Assembly (NCBI RefSeq): GCF_030506325.1
Contig: NZ_CP120683.1
Span: 2,852,001 to 2,916,000 of the forward strand
Source of the DNA: Tunicatimonas pelagia
Lineage (GTDB): Bacteria; Bacteroidota; Bacteroidia; Cytophagales; Cyclobacteriaceae
Length of the DNA: 64,000 nucleotides
Direction: 5' to 3'
The translations under genes and the position numbers were made by a program. This document shows positions 27,514 to 36,465 of the stretch, piece after piece (position 1 is the first letter of the stretch; each line of letters starts with the position of its first letter). Below the pieces are notes generated by a model. The model ran no database searches and was not told the DNA's origin. It was given only the letters and a program-made list of their open reading frames with translations.

Positions 27514-28056
27514 TCACCCCTTCATCCATGCTGGATTTAGCTCTTTTATTTTAGCAAAGATCGGGCAAGAAGGCTCATGGGCACCGGGCAAATAGCCCGT
27601 ACTCATCAGAAATTCATTTACAATCTCACCTCCCACGAATTTGAAGTGCTTTTTAAATAGCTTTACCCACTCTTCTTTGGTCTTCGGGTGGTGCTGATCG
27701 AGCCAATTTTTGAATGACCCGTATTCCTGTTGAAGCAATAAAATCTGCTGGGCATTGTAAATAGTCGCATCTACTTTAAGTCGGTTGCGGATAATTCCCG
27801 CATCATTTAACAACCGGCCCCGGTCATTTTCGCCATAGCTAGCTACTTGTTCTATACTGAAACCGGAATAGGCTGTCCGAAAATTATCCTTCTTTTTCAG
27901 AATGGTTATCCACGATAACCCTGCTTGATTAATCTCTAAAATCAAACGGCCAAATAGTTCATCATCGTCAGTAAGTGGAAAACCGTATTCATAATCATGA
28001 TAGTACACGTTTGGATTGTCAGCATCCATCTGCTGAACCGCTTGGCAATAGGTCAT
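27514..28056 (-). CDS. tag: DNA-3-methyladenine glycosylase I
   Basis: A 180-residue base-excision repair enzyme that removes 3-methyladenine from DNA. YHDYEYGFPLTDDDELFGRLI and LSWITILKKKDNFR are the family signatures. The structural zinc site is intact: Cys in TYCQAV, His in YYHDYEYG, and the C-terminal HEPSC pair (HxxxC). The ATG at 28056 is chosen over an upstream TTG at 28071. It is a single gene, convergent with the DUF4834 gene. Confidence 0.92.
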   Translation of the reverse strand: MTYCQAVQQMDADNPNVYYHDYEYGFPLTDDDELFGRLILEINQAGLSWITILKKKDNFRTAYSGFSIEQVASYGENDRGRLLNDAGIIRNRLKVDATIYNAQQILLLQQEYGSFKNWLDQHHPKTKEEWVKLFKKHFKFVGGEIVNEFLMSTGYLPGAHEPSCPIFAKIKELNPAWMKG

Positions 28057-28121
28057 ATTTTTAGTGTTCAAGTGTTATTGTGTTCAAAGTTACTGCGCTC
28101 TAAATGGAGAAACTCAAAGCA

Positions 28122-29003
28122 TTACAACACCTTTCGTTCAATTTTAGCACGCTTGGATTTTTTAGCAAGATTTTGCTTGTACCATACGTTAGCCACTACA
28201 CCCAGTATAGCCAATCCCATACCCGCGTAGGCTAGTACGCTGTAGGTCTCATCAAAGAAAATATAGCCAAAAATCAGGGCATACACGATGCTTAAGTAGC
28301 GAATAATGCTCACTTTAGACAATTCTTCTAACTGAATGGATTTGGTCATAAAAAACTGGGCAAACTGCGTGAGTAAGCCAATAGCAATCAGAATTGCCCA
28401 ATCCCAACCTTGGGGTGGTACCCAATTGAAAAACGAATAAGCCCCGCTGAGTGGAGTAGTAATCAGTGGAAAGTAAAAGATAATTACCAGCGGATGCTCT
28501 TTAGTATTGATTTTTCGGATAAAACTCTGGGCTAAACCAGAAAAGAACGTGGCAACGATCCCAATCACCAGATACAGCCACTGCACGCGAGGGTCAAAGC
28601 CTTGAACCATAATGACTCCAACAAAGGCTAATGAGAAGAATAGCCACTGAATAGGTCGCACTTTTTCTCTAACAATAAAAATTCCTAAAATAGTAGTGAA
28701 TATGGGTGCTAGAAAACCAATAGTAACGGCACTCGCTAGCGGGATTTCTTGTAACGTTTCGTAGAATAAAATCAATGCAACAGCTCCGAATAGCCCTCTT
28801 AAAAGCAAATGCTTGCGATGAATACCCCAAACCGATACACCTTGCCTTTTTAGCAACCAGAAACTAAGTAAGAAGGAAATGGCTGACCGGAAAAACACGA
28901 CCTGAGTGGAAGGAATGTGAGCGACTAGTTTCACCATCAGCCCCATACAGGAGAAGAAAAATACCGACACTACCATATACCAAACACCTCGAGAAAAAGC
29001 CAC
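28122..29003 (-). CDS. EamA/DMT-superfamily transporter
   Basis: A 293-residue inner-membrane protein with ten membrane helices arranged as two five-helix EamA repeats (about 1-135 and 145-285). Hallmarks are ETLQEIPLASAVTIGFLAPIFTTIL in the first half and LIFGYIFFDETYSVLAYAG in the second. It probably exports a metabolite or amino acid. The start is a GTG at 29003, 13 bases after the inositol monophosphatase stop; an ATG at 28976 is the alternative. The tight spacing suggests cotranscription with that gene. Confidence 0.85.
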   Translation of the reverse strand: MAFSRGVWYMVVSVFFFSCMGLMVKLVAHIPSTQVVFFRSAISFLLSFWLLKRQGVSVWGIHRKHLLLRGLFGAVALILFYETLQEIPLASAVTIGFLAPIFTTILGIFIVREKVRPIQWLFFSLAFVGVIMVQGFDPRVQWLYLVIGIVATFFSGLAQSFIRKINTKEHPLVIIFYFPLITTPLSGAYSFFNWVPPQGWDWAILIAIGLLTQFAQFFMTKSIQLEELSKVSIIRYLSIVYALIFGYIFFDETYSVLAYAGMGLAILGVVANVWYKQNLAKKSKRAKIERKVL

Positions 29004-29016
29004 GCTATACGTCTAT

Positions 29017-29823
29017 TCAATAATCCTTACCGCTGTACCAATGCTTTTTAATCACTTCCATCAGGTCAGATCGAATGGCACAGCCTGCTACCAGCTCACC
29101 GCCGAAAATGTAATTATCGGTTCCGGTAAATGTGGTGACTGAGCCACCTGCTTGCTGTACGATCAGCGTTCCGGCCGCTACATCCCAGGGTTTGAGGTTA
29201 TACTCAAAGAAACCTTCAAACCGTCCGCAGGCAACGTAGGCTAGATCAAGCGCGGCACTGCCCATTCGGCGCAAGCCGTGGGTTTGCTGCATCAAATCCT
29301 GCACCACATCAATATACGCGGGCATCTCCCGAAACTTAGAATACGGAAACCCTGTCGCTAGTAGTGATTCCTCCAGCGTTTCCACCGGAGAAACTTGTAT
29401 TTCCTGCTTGTTAAGACACGCTTTTCCATTTTTGGTAGCATAGAACATCTCGTCACGATTGGGTTCGTAAATTACTCCCAAAATCACTTCATCGCCTTCC
29501 ATCAAGCCAATGCTAATAGAGTAGAAAGGGAGATTATGCACGTAATTAGTAGTACCGTCTACCGGATCAATCACCCAGTTGTAGCGATCGGCTTTTCCTA
29601 CATCCGCTGTGCCTTCTTCGGTAATAAACCCCGCTTCGGGGAGAATTTTGGATAGCTGAGCCACCAGTCGTTTTTCAGCTTCTTTATCTACGTAAGACAC
29701 CAGATCATTCTTTCCTTTGTACTCAATTTCTGAGAGGGAGAATTTCTGGTTCTCTTCCCAGATAAACCGTCCGACCTCCTTTACAGTCGTCAACGTTTGC
29801 GACAATACTTGTTGAATATCCAT
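29017..29823 (-). CDS. Inositol monophosphatase family protein
   Basis: A 268-residue Mg-dependent phosphatase of the IMPase/SuhB family. The metal sites are complete: E in FITEEGTA, WVIDPVDGTTNYVH (D, D) and WDVAAGTLIVQQAGG. The enzyme hydrolyses inositol-1-phosphate or a related sugar phosphate in the cytoplasm; members also act on 3'-phosphoadenosine phosphates, so the substrate is not certain. It is followed closely by the DMT transporter gene. Confidence 0.9.
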   Translation of the reverse strand: MDIQQVLSQTLTTVKEVGRFIWEENQKFSLSEIEYKGKNDLVSYVDKEAEKRLVAQLSKILPEAGFITEEGTADVGKADRYNWVIDPVDGTTNYVHNLPFYSISIGLMEGDEVILGVIYEPNRDEMFYATKNGKACLNKQEIQVSPVETLEESLLATGFPYSKFREMPAYIDVVQDLMQQTHGLRRMGSAALDLAYVACGRFEGFFEYNLKPWDVAAGTLIVQQAGGSVTTFTGTDNYIFGGELVAGCAIRSDLMEVIKKHWYSGKDY

Positions 29824-29957
29824 TACGTTAATAATTTTAAGATTACATGTTGAAAATTATAAATTACTGATAACCATGTGTTTACATGTTATTTTTTTAA
29901 CCTGTAATTTTCTATTTTCACTTATCAACTTTTACCTGTCCCCCATCAATTATCAAC

Positions 29958-31610
29958 TTAGTATTTATACGTTTTTCGTTTTACAAAAGCAGCCAAAAAT
30001 ACCAAGGGCGATAGCCAGGCAGCAGTGCGAGCTAGGTAGTCGCCGTGGCGAGCGTAGAAAGTAATCTCATCGTTCGCGTAGATTGTTTCCCGAATAACAG
30101 CAGGTTCCCAATATTCGGTAGGCTGCAAAATATCGCCTCGTTGGTTAATAAACGCCGAAATACCCGTATTGGCTGATCGGGCTACACTCCGGCGCGATTC
30201 AATAGCCCGCAGTGAGGCGTACTGTAAATGTTGCTTGTAGCCAGGACTGTTACCCCACCAAGCATCATTCGTAATGATAAAAATTAATTCGGCTCCGTTG
30301 CGGACAAACTCCGCCATAAAATCGCCGTAGATAGATTCGTAGCAAATGGCTGGGGCAACTCCCACGGAATCGGTATCGTACAGCACGGTGCGCTCGGCTT
30401 GTCGGCCGAAACCTCCGGCAGTGCCACCCAAGTCAAAAATTGTTTCAGAAATTACGCGGAACACCTGCGGATACGGCAGAATTTCTACACCCGGCACTAG
30501 CTTCGATTTGTGGTAGTAAACCTCAGCATCATTTTCGTCTACGAATAGTGCGGTATTGAACATATCATAGTAACCTATTTTTTCCCCGTATCGGGCTGTA
30601 GCTGGAGCCACAGTATCTTTATCGTAGATAATGTAAGAAGTCATTCCGGTAATCAGCGCCAAGTCGGGGTAGCGTTCGTTGAAATCTAGAATCTTCTGAA
30701 AAATCTCGCTAGAGATAAACTCCGGCTCGTAATACGCCCCATCGAAAGCTGACTCGGGCCAGAGAAGAAACTGCGTTTCAGGAGTAAGTACTTCTTCGGA
30801 CTGAGTGATAAATCGGGCTACCTGCTCTTCGTAAGGAATAAAATTTTCGCTACCGACGAATTTCTCAGTGTAAGGGTCAATATTCGGCTGCAAAGCGACT
30901 ACTTCTACAGGTTTTCCTGTTTCATCATAATTAAAATAAACAATGTAGGAGTACATCACTGGCAAGGAAAGCCAAACTGCTGTGAATAATAATGATCGCC
31001 ACTGAATCTTCGTCAGCAAACTTCCGGTAGATGTGAAAAATACTTGGTATACCGCAATATTGCCTAGCCAAACCCAGAGCGTACCACCAAATACTCCGGT
31101 GTACTCGTACCATTGCACCCAGGCGGGCTGCGCAGCAAAACCATTACCTAGTGTGAGCCAAGGCCACGATAAATCCCAGTTCAGATGGATGTACTCAAAT
31201 GTCATCCAGTAAACAACTAGTGAAAACAGTCCCCAAGCCGTTCCGGTAACCCGCTTTGTGAAGCGGTACAGCAACCACGGAAGCGTCATTAGTAGCGTAT
31301 TGGCCAACAGCATAAAAATAGCTCCGGCCAGCGTGGCATTGTAGACCCACCAAGTGGTTAAGATATTCCAAAGGAACAGCGTAAGGTACGCGTAGCCGAA
31401 AAATACCCGACCCGGACGACGGTAGTTTTTGCTAGTACAGTAGTTCTCAATCGCTAGTAGCGGGGCAATGGCAAAGAAAAGAAGAAATGGAACTTTAAGG
31501 GGAGGCCAGCCCAGCCAGAAGAGTAAGCCACTAGCGGCTGAGAGCAAAAGTAGGTAGTAGGGTTTTTGTGGCAAGAGCGGATTAGGATTTACCTTCAACA
31601 ACAATGACAA
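29958..31610 (-). CDS. lnt: Apolipoprotein N-acyltransferase
   Basis: A 550-residue membrane enzyme that adds the third acyl chain to lipoproteins. Eight or so membrane helices lie in about 15-225, followed by a nitrilase-type domain with the Glu-Lys-Cys triad: E286 in LLWPES, K368 in YHKSKLVPG and C423 in AICYES. The many lipoproteins in this window fit its role. No ATG precedes the first helix, and a TTG at 31610, 29 bases inside the end of rsmI, is the likely start, so the two genes are coupled. Confidence 0.92.
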   Translation of the reverse strand: MSLLLKVNPNPLLPQKPYYLLLLSAASGLLFWLGWPPLKVPFLLFFAIAPLLAIENYCTSKNYRRPGRVFFGYAYLTLFLWNILTTWWVYNATLAGAIFMLLANTLLMTLPWLLYRFTKRVTGTAWGLFSLVVYWMTFEYIHLNWDLSWPWLTLGNGFAAQPAWVQWYEYTGVFGGTLWVWLGNIAVYQVFFTSTGSLLTKIQWRSLLFTAVWLSLPVMYSYIVYFNYDETGKPVEVVALQPNIDPYTEKFVGSENFIPYEEQVARFITQSEEVLTPETQFLLWPESAFDGAYYEPEFISSEIFQKILDFNERYPDLALITGMTSYIIYDKDTVAPATARYGEKIGYYDMFNTALFVDENDAEVYYHKSKLVPGVEILPYPQVFRVISETIFDLGGTAGGFGRQAERTVLYDTDSVGVAPAICYESIYGDFMAEFVRNGAELIFIITNDAWWGNSPGYKQHLQYASLRAIESRRSVARSANTGISAFINQRGDILQPTEYWEPAVIRETIYANDEITFYARHGDYLARTAAWLSPLVFLAAFVKRKTYKY

Positions 31611-32259
31611 TTTCTCCTTTAACGGTAGAGTCAGCGAAGTAGTTGATTAATTCGGATAAAGTTCCTCGTTGGGTTTCTTCGTGCAGCTTGGTCAGCTCCC
31701 GAGAGACCGATGCCAGTCGGGTCTCGCCCAAATGTTCGGCTAATTGCTGTAAAGCTTTTACTAGCCGGTGGGGCGATTCGTAAAGTACCATAGTGCGCGA
31801 TTCTTCGGCTAGTTGCTTCAGGCGGGTTTGTCTACCTTTTTTATGCGGTAAAAACCCCTCAAACACGAAGCGGTCGGCGGGTAATCCTGAGTTGACTAGA
31901 GCTGGAATTAATGCGGTTGAACCGGGCAGGCATTCCACTTCAATGCCTTCTTTTAAGCACGCTCGCACTAGCAAAAAACCAGGATCTGAGATAGCCGGAG
32001 TTCCCGCATCGCTGATAAGTGCCATGCGTTCGTTCTCCAATCGCTTCACCAAACCTTCTACCGTTCGGTGCTCGTTAAAAGCATGGTAACTATGCATAGG
32101 AGTACGAATATCAAAATGCTTTAGTAGCTTTCCCGAAGTACGAGTATCTTCGGCTAAGATAGTGTCTACTTCTTTCAGGATACGTAAGGCTCGCAAGGTA
32201 ATATCTTCCAGGTTCCCAATGGGAGTAGGCACTAAAAACAAGGCGGCAGTTTCTTGCAT
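31582..32259 (-). CDS. rsmI: 16S rRNA (cytidine(1402)-2'-O)-methyltransferase
   Basis: A 225-residue SAM-dependent methyltransferase of the tetrapyrrole methylase fold, acting on 16S rRNA position C1402 in the ribosome decoding site. Signatures are VPTPIGNLEDITLRAL at the start, ILAEDTRTSGKLL and SDAGTPAISDPG. Length is a little short of the usual 280 residues, because the small C-terminal extension is missing. It overlaps the start of lnt by 29 bases. Confidence 0.93.
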   Translation of the reverse strand: MQETAALFLVPTPIGNLEDITLRALRILKEVDTILAEDTRTSGKLLKHFDIRTPMHSYHAFNEHRTVEGLVKRLENERMALISDAGTPAISDPGFLLVRACLKEGIEVECLPGSTALIPALVNSGLPADRFVFEGFLPHKKGRQTRLKQLAEESRTMVLYESPHRLVKALQQLAEHLGETRLASVSRELTKLHEETQRGTLSELINYFADSTVKGEIVIVVEGKS

Positions 32260-32339
32260 GATAACGAGGCAGTCGAGACTTACAAGGTTTTAGAATTCGT
32301 GACCTAATTCTGATTTGAAGTTGCTAAACTTCGCAAATT

Positions 32340-32573
32340 TCAACCAGCTAGTTTATCAATCTCTTCGGCCAATTTGTGGTCTCTATCCGTCACCACATTT
32401 CCGGCATCGTGGGTATTCAGCTCAAAACTAACCTGGTTATAAACGTTGGTCATGAACGGATGATGGTCCATTTTTTCCGCTACAATCGCTACCCGGCTCA
32501 TAAACCCAAAGGCTTCTACAAAATCTTTAAACTCGAAAGACTTTTTCAGCTTGTTATCTTCTTCTTTCCACAT
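32340..32573 (-). CDS. 4a-hydroxytetrahydrobiopterin dehydratase
   Basis: A 77-residue pterin carbinolamine dehydratase. The active-site motif EKMDHHPF (usually EHHP) has both histidines, followed by [16 protein letters not shown], the expected Tyr-x9-Thr-His-Asp pattern. It is somewhat shorter than most members (about 95 residues) because the N-terminal strand is reduced. It would recycle pterin cofactors after aromatic amino acid hydroxylation, or support molybdopterin-related chemistry. No hydroxylase gene is seen next to it. Confidence 0.85.
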   Translation of the reverse strand: MWKEEDNKLKKSFEFKDFVEAFGFMSRVAIVAEKMDHHPFMTNVYNQVSFELNTHDAGNVVTDRDHKLAEEIDKLAG

Positions 32574-32636
32574 AGGTCAATAGTTTTTTTGTGTTCAAGT
32601 TTAACTGACCGAAAGAGACAAAGTTTAGCAACTGCT

Positions 32637-33521
32637 TCAGTTATCAAAAAGGAAAGTAGCCATCACAGGGAAGTGATCACTGAGTGACCAATTTCGTTGA
32701 TCTGGATTAGGAACAAAAACCTCCTGGTTTAGCGTGATTGATGAGCCTTTTAGCGTTTTTGCCAAATTTTTGCTCAATAGTAGGTAATCAATTCGGCGGT
32801 AGGGCACCAAAACATCTTCGCCTAGCTCATCCATTTTGGTAAAGCCACTTCCGTGCTTTAACGAATCGTAGGAATCTACCAAACCCAATTCCATCCAGCG
32901 ATTGTATTCTACATCAAATGGGCGATGATTCAGGTCACCCGCCACAATTACGAGTTTTTGCTGAGCCAAATCCTTTTTTAGGTAAGGGGTTAGCGCATCA
33001 ATCTGCTTACGCCGAGTTTTGTAACGTTGCCGAGGTGCTAACTTGAAGCCGTAAACAATCAGGCTTTGATCCTGAAAGTGGAGAACAATTCGCCCCCAGT
33101 GGTTGAACAAGTTGTCTACATCAGAAATATTGCCTTCAATGCAATAATTGGTACTATCAACCGAAACTCGCTCATTTACTATCAGCAGACCCACCCGCTT
33201 TGCTTCTTTGTAATCAGCACACTTAATTGGGTAAAATCGATACGAGCTACCCATCGCTGATGCTAATGTGTCGTATAAATCGGGATGACCACCGGGTTCT
33301 TGAATAACTAAAATATCGGGCTGATACTTACTGACCTCCTGGCCAATTGCGCGAAACCGCTCAGATGTAGTTCTACCATCCGCTTGTCCGTAGCCTCGCC
33401 CACTTCTCAAATTGTAGGTGACAATCCGCAATTCAGCAGTAGATTGACTAGTGCCTAATGTGGGAATAAGTAGTACACTGAGAATTACGACGAGTCGCCA
33501 ACAGATAAGCCGTTCATTCAT
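32637..33521 (-). CDS. Secreted endonuclease/exonuclease/phosphatase family protein
   Basis: A 294-residue EEP-fold hydrolase with a signal peptide (about 1-26). The fold motifs are in order: RIVTYNLRSG, ILVIQEPGG, VIVAGDLNHRP and SLSDHFPVMATF, giving the usual Asn, Glu, Asp-x-Asn and Asp-His metal and catalytic residues. The family cleaves phosphodiesters in nucleic acids, lipids or phosphates; here the secreted form might take DNA or phosphoester nutrients. Confidence 0.85.
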   Translation of the reverse strand: MNERLICWRLVVILSVLLIPTLGTSQSTAELRIVTYNLRSGRGYGQADGRTTSERFRAIGQEVSKYQPDILVIQEPGGHPDLYDTLASAMGSSYRFYPIKCADYKEAKRVGLLIVNERVSVDSTNYCIEGNISDVDNLFNHWGRIVLHFQDQSLIVYGFKLAPRQRYKTRRKQIDALTPYLKKDLAQQKLVIVAGDLNHRPFDVEYNRWMELGLVDSYDSLKHGSGFTKMDELGEDVLVPYRRIDYLLLSKNLAKTLKGSSITLNQEVFVPNPDQRNWSLSDHFPVMATFLFDN

Positions 33522-33524
33522 TAG

Positions 33525-33791
33525 CTACAGTGCCAGCACTCCCTCAATCTGATGAGCTTCCTTATATTTTTCTATCACATCTTCGCTGGAGCGCATCATT
33601 ATCTTAGCGGTCACACTGGTGTAACTTCCTTTACTCGATTGCTTGGTGGTCAAATTATTTTTAGGAAACAGCGCAAATACTTTGTCTTCCTTTCCGGTAG
33701 GTACAATAAATTTAAACATGTACAGCGAAGGCCAGTCGTGTTGCTGGTCGAGCTTCTGCTTAAAGGCTTCTATATCTAGTTTGGGTAACAT
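33525..33791 (-). CDS. DUF493-family protein
   Basis: An 88-residue protein of the DUF493 (YbeD-like) family, with a ferredoxin-like fold: strand MFKFIVPTGKEDKVFALFP, then SYTSVTAKIMMRSSEDVIEKYKEA. The family is thought to be regulatory, with no known biochemical activity. It is three bases from the EEP hydrolase gene and lies in the same transcript. Confidence 0.75.
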   Translation of the reverse strand: MLPKLDIEAFKQKLDQQHDWPSLYMFKFIVPTGKEDKVFALFPKNNLTTKQSSKGSYTSVTAKIMMRSSEDVIEKYKEAHQIEGVLAL

Positions 33792-33822
33792 AGATCAGGA
33801 TTAATCGGTGAAACTTACGAGG

Positions 33823-33853
33823 GGGGCAGCCAGGTATCTGACCTAGCTGCTCC
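33823..33853. terminator. Strong hairpin between decarboxylase and DUF493 genes
   Basis: GGGGCAGCCAGGT and ACCTAGCTGCTCC form a 13-position stem with one mismatch, a wobble pair and a 5-base loop ATCTG. It lies after the decarboxylase stop on the minus strand. There is no clear T-run after it, so it may protect or end the transcript with help rather than act as a simple intrinsic terminator. Confidence 0.5.
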
Positions 33854-33914
33854 ATCCCGATGTTGTTAACAAACGATGTAAGCCATTAAGAGGTTTCTAC
33901 CAGAAGAAGCACTG

Positions 33915-35369
33915 CTAGTAACTAATGTTACTAACCGACGAAGCATCGGCAACAGAAAGCTCACTGTAAAACTTATGAGCCACAAAGTCAAGATACGTCA
34001 GTGTCATTTCCAGATCCTCAGAAGAGGTATGGGGGTTGATGGTACACATCCTCAACACAGTATGATTACGGATGGTCGTGGAGGAGAGAACCACACCTTG
34101 CTCATCCATTATATGGTCAGCCAACTGAAGATTGATCTTATTCTGCAAGTCAAAGGAAATTGAATCAGGTGCAAACCGAAACGTGACAATTCCTAGCTGA
34201 GGGGCAGTCATAATCTTCCAGTGAGGCAACCCTTCTAAAATAGAAGCTGCCTGATCGGTTAACGCCATCGTGTACTGGATAGCTTGGCGAAAAGTATCCA
34301 GACCATAGTGTTTAATTGACATCCACAGAGGAAGTGCCCGAAAACGCCGGGATAGCTGAATTCCTTTGTCAGCAAAATTTTGGTACCCTTCCGTCTCTTT
34401 CAAATAAGCCCCTGATGTTTGAAACGCTCTCTGTAAATATTCGGTATTCTTCACTAGAATGCCGCCAATATCGTAGGGCTGATAGAGCCACTTATGGGGA
34501 TCAATGGTAAGAGAGTCGGCTTGGTGCATACCTTGCAAAGCCTGACGCCCCCTTGGTGCCAGCCAGGCGGCTCCGCCGTAAGCAGCATCTACGTGCATCC
34601 AGCATTCCTCCTGATCGCAAATTTTTCGTATGTCTACCAGCGGGTCTACTGCACCAGTATTGGTCGTTCCCGCATTAGCAATAACACAGAACGGACGCTT
34701 TCCCATTTGTCTATCAAGTGCTATTTGAGCCTGTAAATGCGTAATACTAAGTTGGTGCGAATCATTTGTGGGTAAAATACTCAATTGCTTGAGAGAGAAG
34801 CCCAAAATTTTGAGTGCCTTAAAGTTGGATTTATGAGTTTGATCGCTACAATAAATTACTGCTTTAGTGCAATCTTCCTCCAGCAATGCTTCTCGAGCGG
34901 TGGCCAAGCCAATAAGGTTAGCCACTGACCCTCCCGAAGTAAGAACTCCGCCCGCCAACGGCCCCATGTCCATCTCACGAGTAAGCCATTGAATTACGAT
35001 TCTCTCAATTTGGTTGGCCGCTGCGCCAGCCCGCTCCATGCCCGAAAATACGTTGTACCCACTCGCTAGCGTGTCGGCCATCACACTAATAAAATTGTGG
35101 GGGCCAGGTACCCACGCGAAGAACCGCGGATGGTTCGGGTACATATTATTCGGAAATATATCTTTTTGGGCTTTGGCAAATATTCTATCAAAAGGCATTC
35201 CCTTCTCCGGGATAGCTTCATCGAATAGTGCGGTAATCTCACCGGCGTTTTTATGTCCGCCGGCAGGTTTTTCACTTAAGGTCTGATAGTGGTCAATAAG
35301 TGTATCTATCACTTTATAGCCAATTCGACGCATTTCATCTTCAGGTAGCTGAAAAAATGTATTTTTCAT
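33915..35369 (-). CDS. Pyridoxal-phosphate group II (aromatic-L-amino-acid) decarboxylase
   Basis: A 484-residue PLP enzyme of the group II decarboxylases. The cofactor-binding set is intact: SDQTHKSN (stacking His), HVDAAYGG (Asp) and the Schiff-base lysine in DPHKWLYQPYD (K293 from this start). The family removes CO2 from Trp, Tyr, Dopa or Phe to give aromatic amines; the exact substrate is unclear. The ATG at 35369 is preferred over a TTG at 35387, giving a 14-base gap after the acetyltransferase gene. It is the last gene of a three-gene operon whose middle member resembles arylalkylamine acetyltransferases, so the product may be acetylated. Confidence 0.85.
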   Translation of the reverse strand: MKNTFFQLPEDEMRRIGYKVIDTLIDHYQTLSEKPAGGHKNAGEITALFDEAIPEKGMPFDRIFAKAQKDIFPNNMYPNHPRFFAWVPGPHNFISVMADTLASGYNVFSGMERAGAAANQIERIVIQWLTREMDMGPLAGGVLTSGGSVANLIGLATAREALLEEDCTKAVIYCSDQTHKSNFKALKILGFSLKQLSILPTNDSHQLSITHLQAQIALDRQMGKRPFCVIANAGTTNTGAVDPLVDIRKICDQEECWMHVDAAYGGAAWLAPRGRQALQGMHQADSLTIDPHKWLYQPYDIGGILVKNTEYLQRAFQTSGAYLKETEGYQNFADKGIQLSRRFRALPLWMSIKHYGLDTFRQAIQYTMALTDQAASILEGLPHWKIMTAPQLGIVTFRFAPDSISFDLQNKINLQLADHIMDEQGVVLSSTTIRNHTVLRMCTINPHTSSEDLEMTLTYLDFVAHKFYSELSVADASSVSNISY

Positions 35370-35383
35370 TTTATGGTAATCTT

Positions 35384-36031
35384 TCAAATAGGTTTATGGT
35401 AGACTTTACAACTTGATACGCTATCAATATTCTTGAAGATAGCCTGACCTTCGTACTGGAAGGTTTTGTAGACAATTTCATCCGCATAGATGTAGTTTAG
35501 AGAGTTTTCCATCATATGTTGAGAAATAGAGCCTGTTGCTTCACAAACAGTAGCTTTATACCCTTTTCTCCTACCCATATCTTCGGCAAATTGGATAAGA
35601 CGTTGTGCCAATCGCTGTCGGACGTACTGCGGATATATTCCGCACATAGACATGTGCAAATGTGAACCAGGAGTTACTTCGTGCTCCTGATTAAAACGTT
35701 TACCCAGTACCTCCAACAACGCTGCGATGGGTTCAAATTTCTCAGAAGCCTGCTCTAATCCGGCGGGCGGGGGTGAAGTATAATCTTCACATATTAGGGC
35801 ACCTACTACCTCATCTTCATCTGTCACAACTACTACGGATAGCTGATCGGAAGCTGCCTTTTGGGTGACTATCTGAGAGAAGTAAATAAATTCTTCTTCA
35901 CTAATTGCTAGTGCTTCCGACATAGGTTCGCTTTTGCTAAAAGTTGAAGCGATACATTGCGCCGCTGTGGCCACGTGCTTAGGTTCTAATGGCTTAAGGG
36001 TAAGTTGGATAGTATCTTGAGCTATACTCAT
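35384..36031 (-). CDS. GNAT acetyltransferase resembling arylalkylamine N-acetyltransferases
   Basis: A 215-residue protein with the GNAT layout. The N-terminal FSKSEPMSEALAISEEEF recalls the F-x-x-EP-x-x-x-x-L motif of insect dopamine/arylalkylamine acetyltransferases. A central strand SVVVVTDEDEVVGALICEDY follows, and the CoA-binding part is SMCGIYPQYVRQRLAQRLIQF, with a degenerate V-Q-R-L-A pattern in place of the ideal Q-x-x-G-x-G/A. It lies directly upstream of an aromatic amino acid decarboxylase gene, so acetylation of the resulting amine is a reasonable guess, but similarity is partial. Confidence 0.65.
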   Translation of the reverse strand: MSIAQDTIQLTLKPLEPKHVATAAQCIASTFSKSEPMSEALAISEEEFIYFSQIVTQKAASDQLSVVVVTDEDEVVGALICEDYTSPPPAGLEQASEKFEPIAALLEVLGKRFNQEHEVTPGSHLHMSMCGIYPQYVRQRLAQRLIQFAEDMGRRKGYKATVCEATGSISQHMMENSLNYIYADEIVYKTFQYEGQAIFKNIDSVSSCKVYHKPI

Positions 36032-36045
36032 GCTTATTACCTATT

Positions 36046-36465
36046 TTACTTTTCAAACCAAGCATAGGCCTCAGCTGAACTCGTGAATTTCTCTACCTCC
36101 AGAAGCGAAACAAATTTTTGCCCCAATGCCACTGAGTTACTAAATTCTCCGAAAGCGCTCTCAGGCACAACTATTGCTATTTTCTCTACGCCATTTCCTT
36201 TAAGCATTTCGCTCCACTGTTCATCTACCCACTTAGCAGTTTTGATTGACCCTCCCTTGAATTGAGAGATATCAGCTATCAAATTCACAATCTGGTGTTT
36301 CTTAATTAGATTTAGAATGCGTAAGAAGCCTTCTCTTGTTTCCTCATCAAGGATGTGACCTTTCCATTGGTACATCAATACATTTTTGTCTGGATTAATC
36401 TCGACATACAGCTTGGACTCATCAATTGCCACTACTGTCTCTTTTTCTGTGTTCATGGTATTCAT
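36046..36465 (-). CDS. STAS/SpoIIAA-like protein
   Basis: A 139-residue soluble protein with a single alpha/beta fold that resembles STAS/SpoIIAA-like domains: a strand LYVEINPDKNVLMYQWKG, helix FLRILNLIKKHQI, strand VNLIADISQF, and a tail KFTSSAEAYAWFEK. There is no obvious phosphorylatable serine motif. It heads the operon with the acetyltransferase (14-base gap) and the decarboxylase. Its role there is unknown; regulation of the pathway is possible. Confidence 0.55.
   Translation of the reverse strand: MNTMNTEKETVVAIDESKLYVEINPDKNVLMYQWKGHILDEETREGFLRILNLIKKHQIVNLIADISQFKGGSIKTAKWVDEQWSEMLKGNGVEKIAIVVPESAFGEFSNSVALGQKFVSLLEVEKFTSSAEAYAWFEK

Noticed and set aside
32340-33791. Pterin dehydratase next to the decarboxylase operon as part of an aromatic hydroxylation route
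   Set aside because: It is separated by other genes and a strong hairpin, and no aromatic amino acid hydroxylase is present, so the link is too weak to claim.
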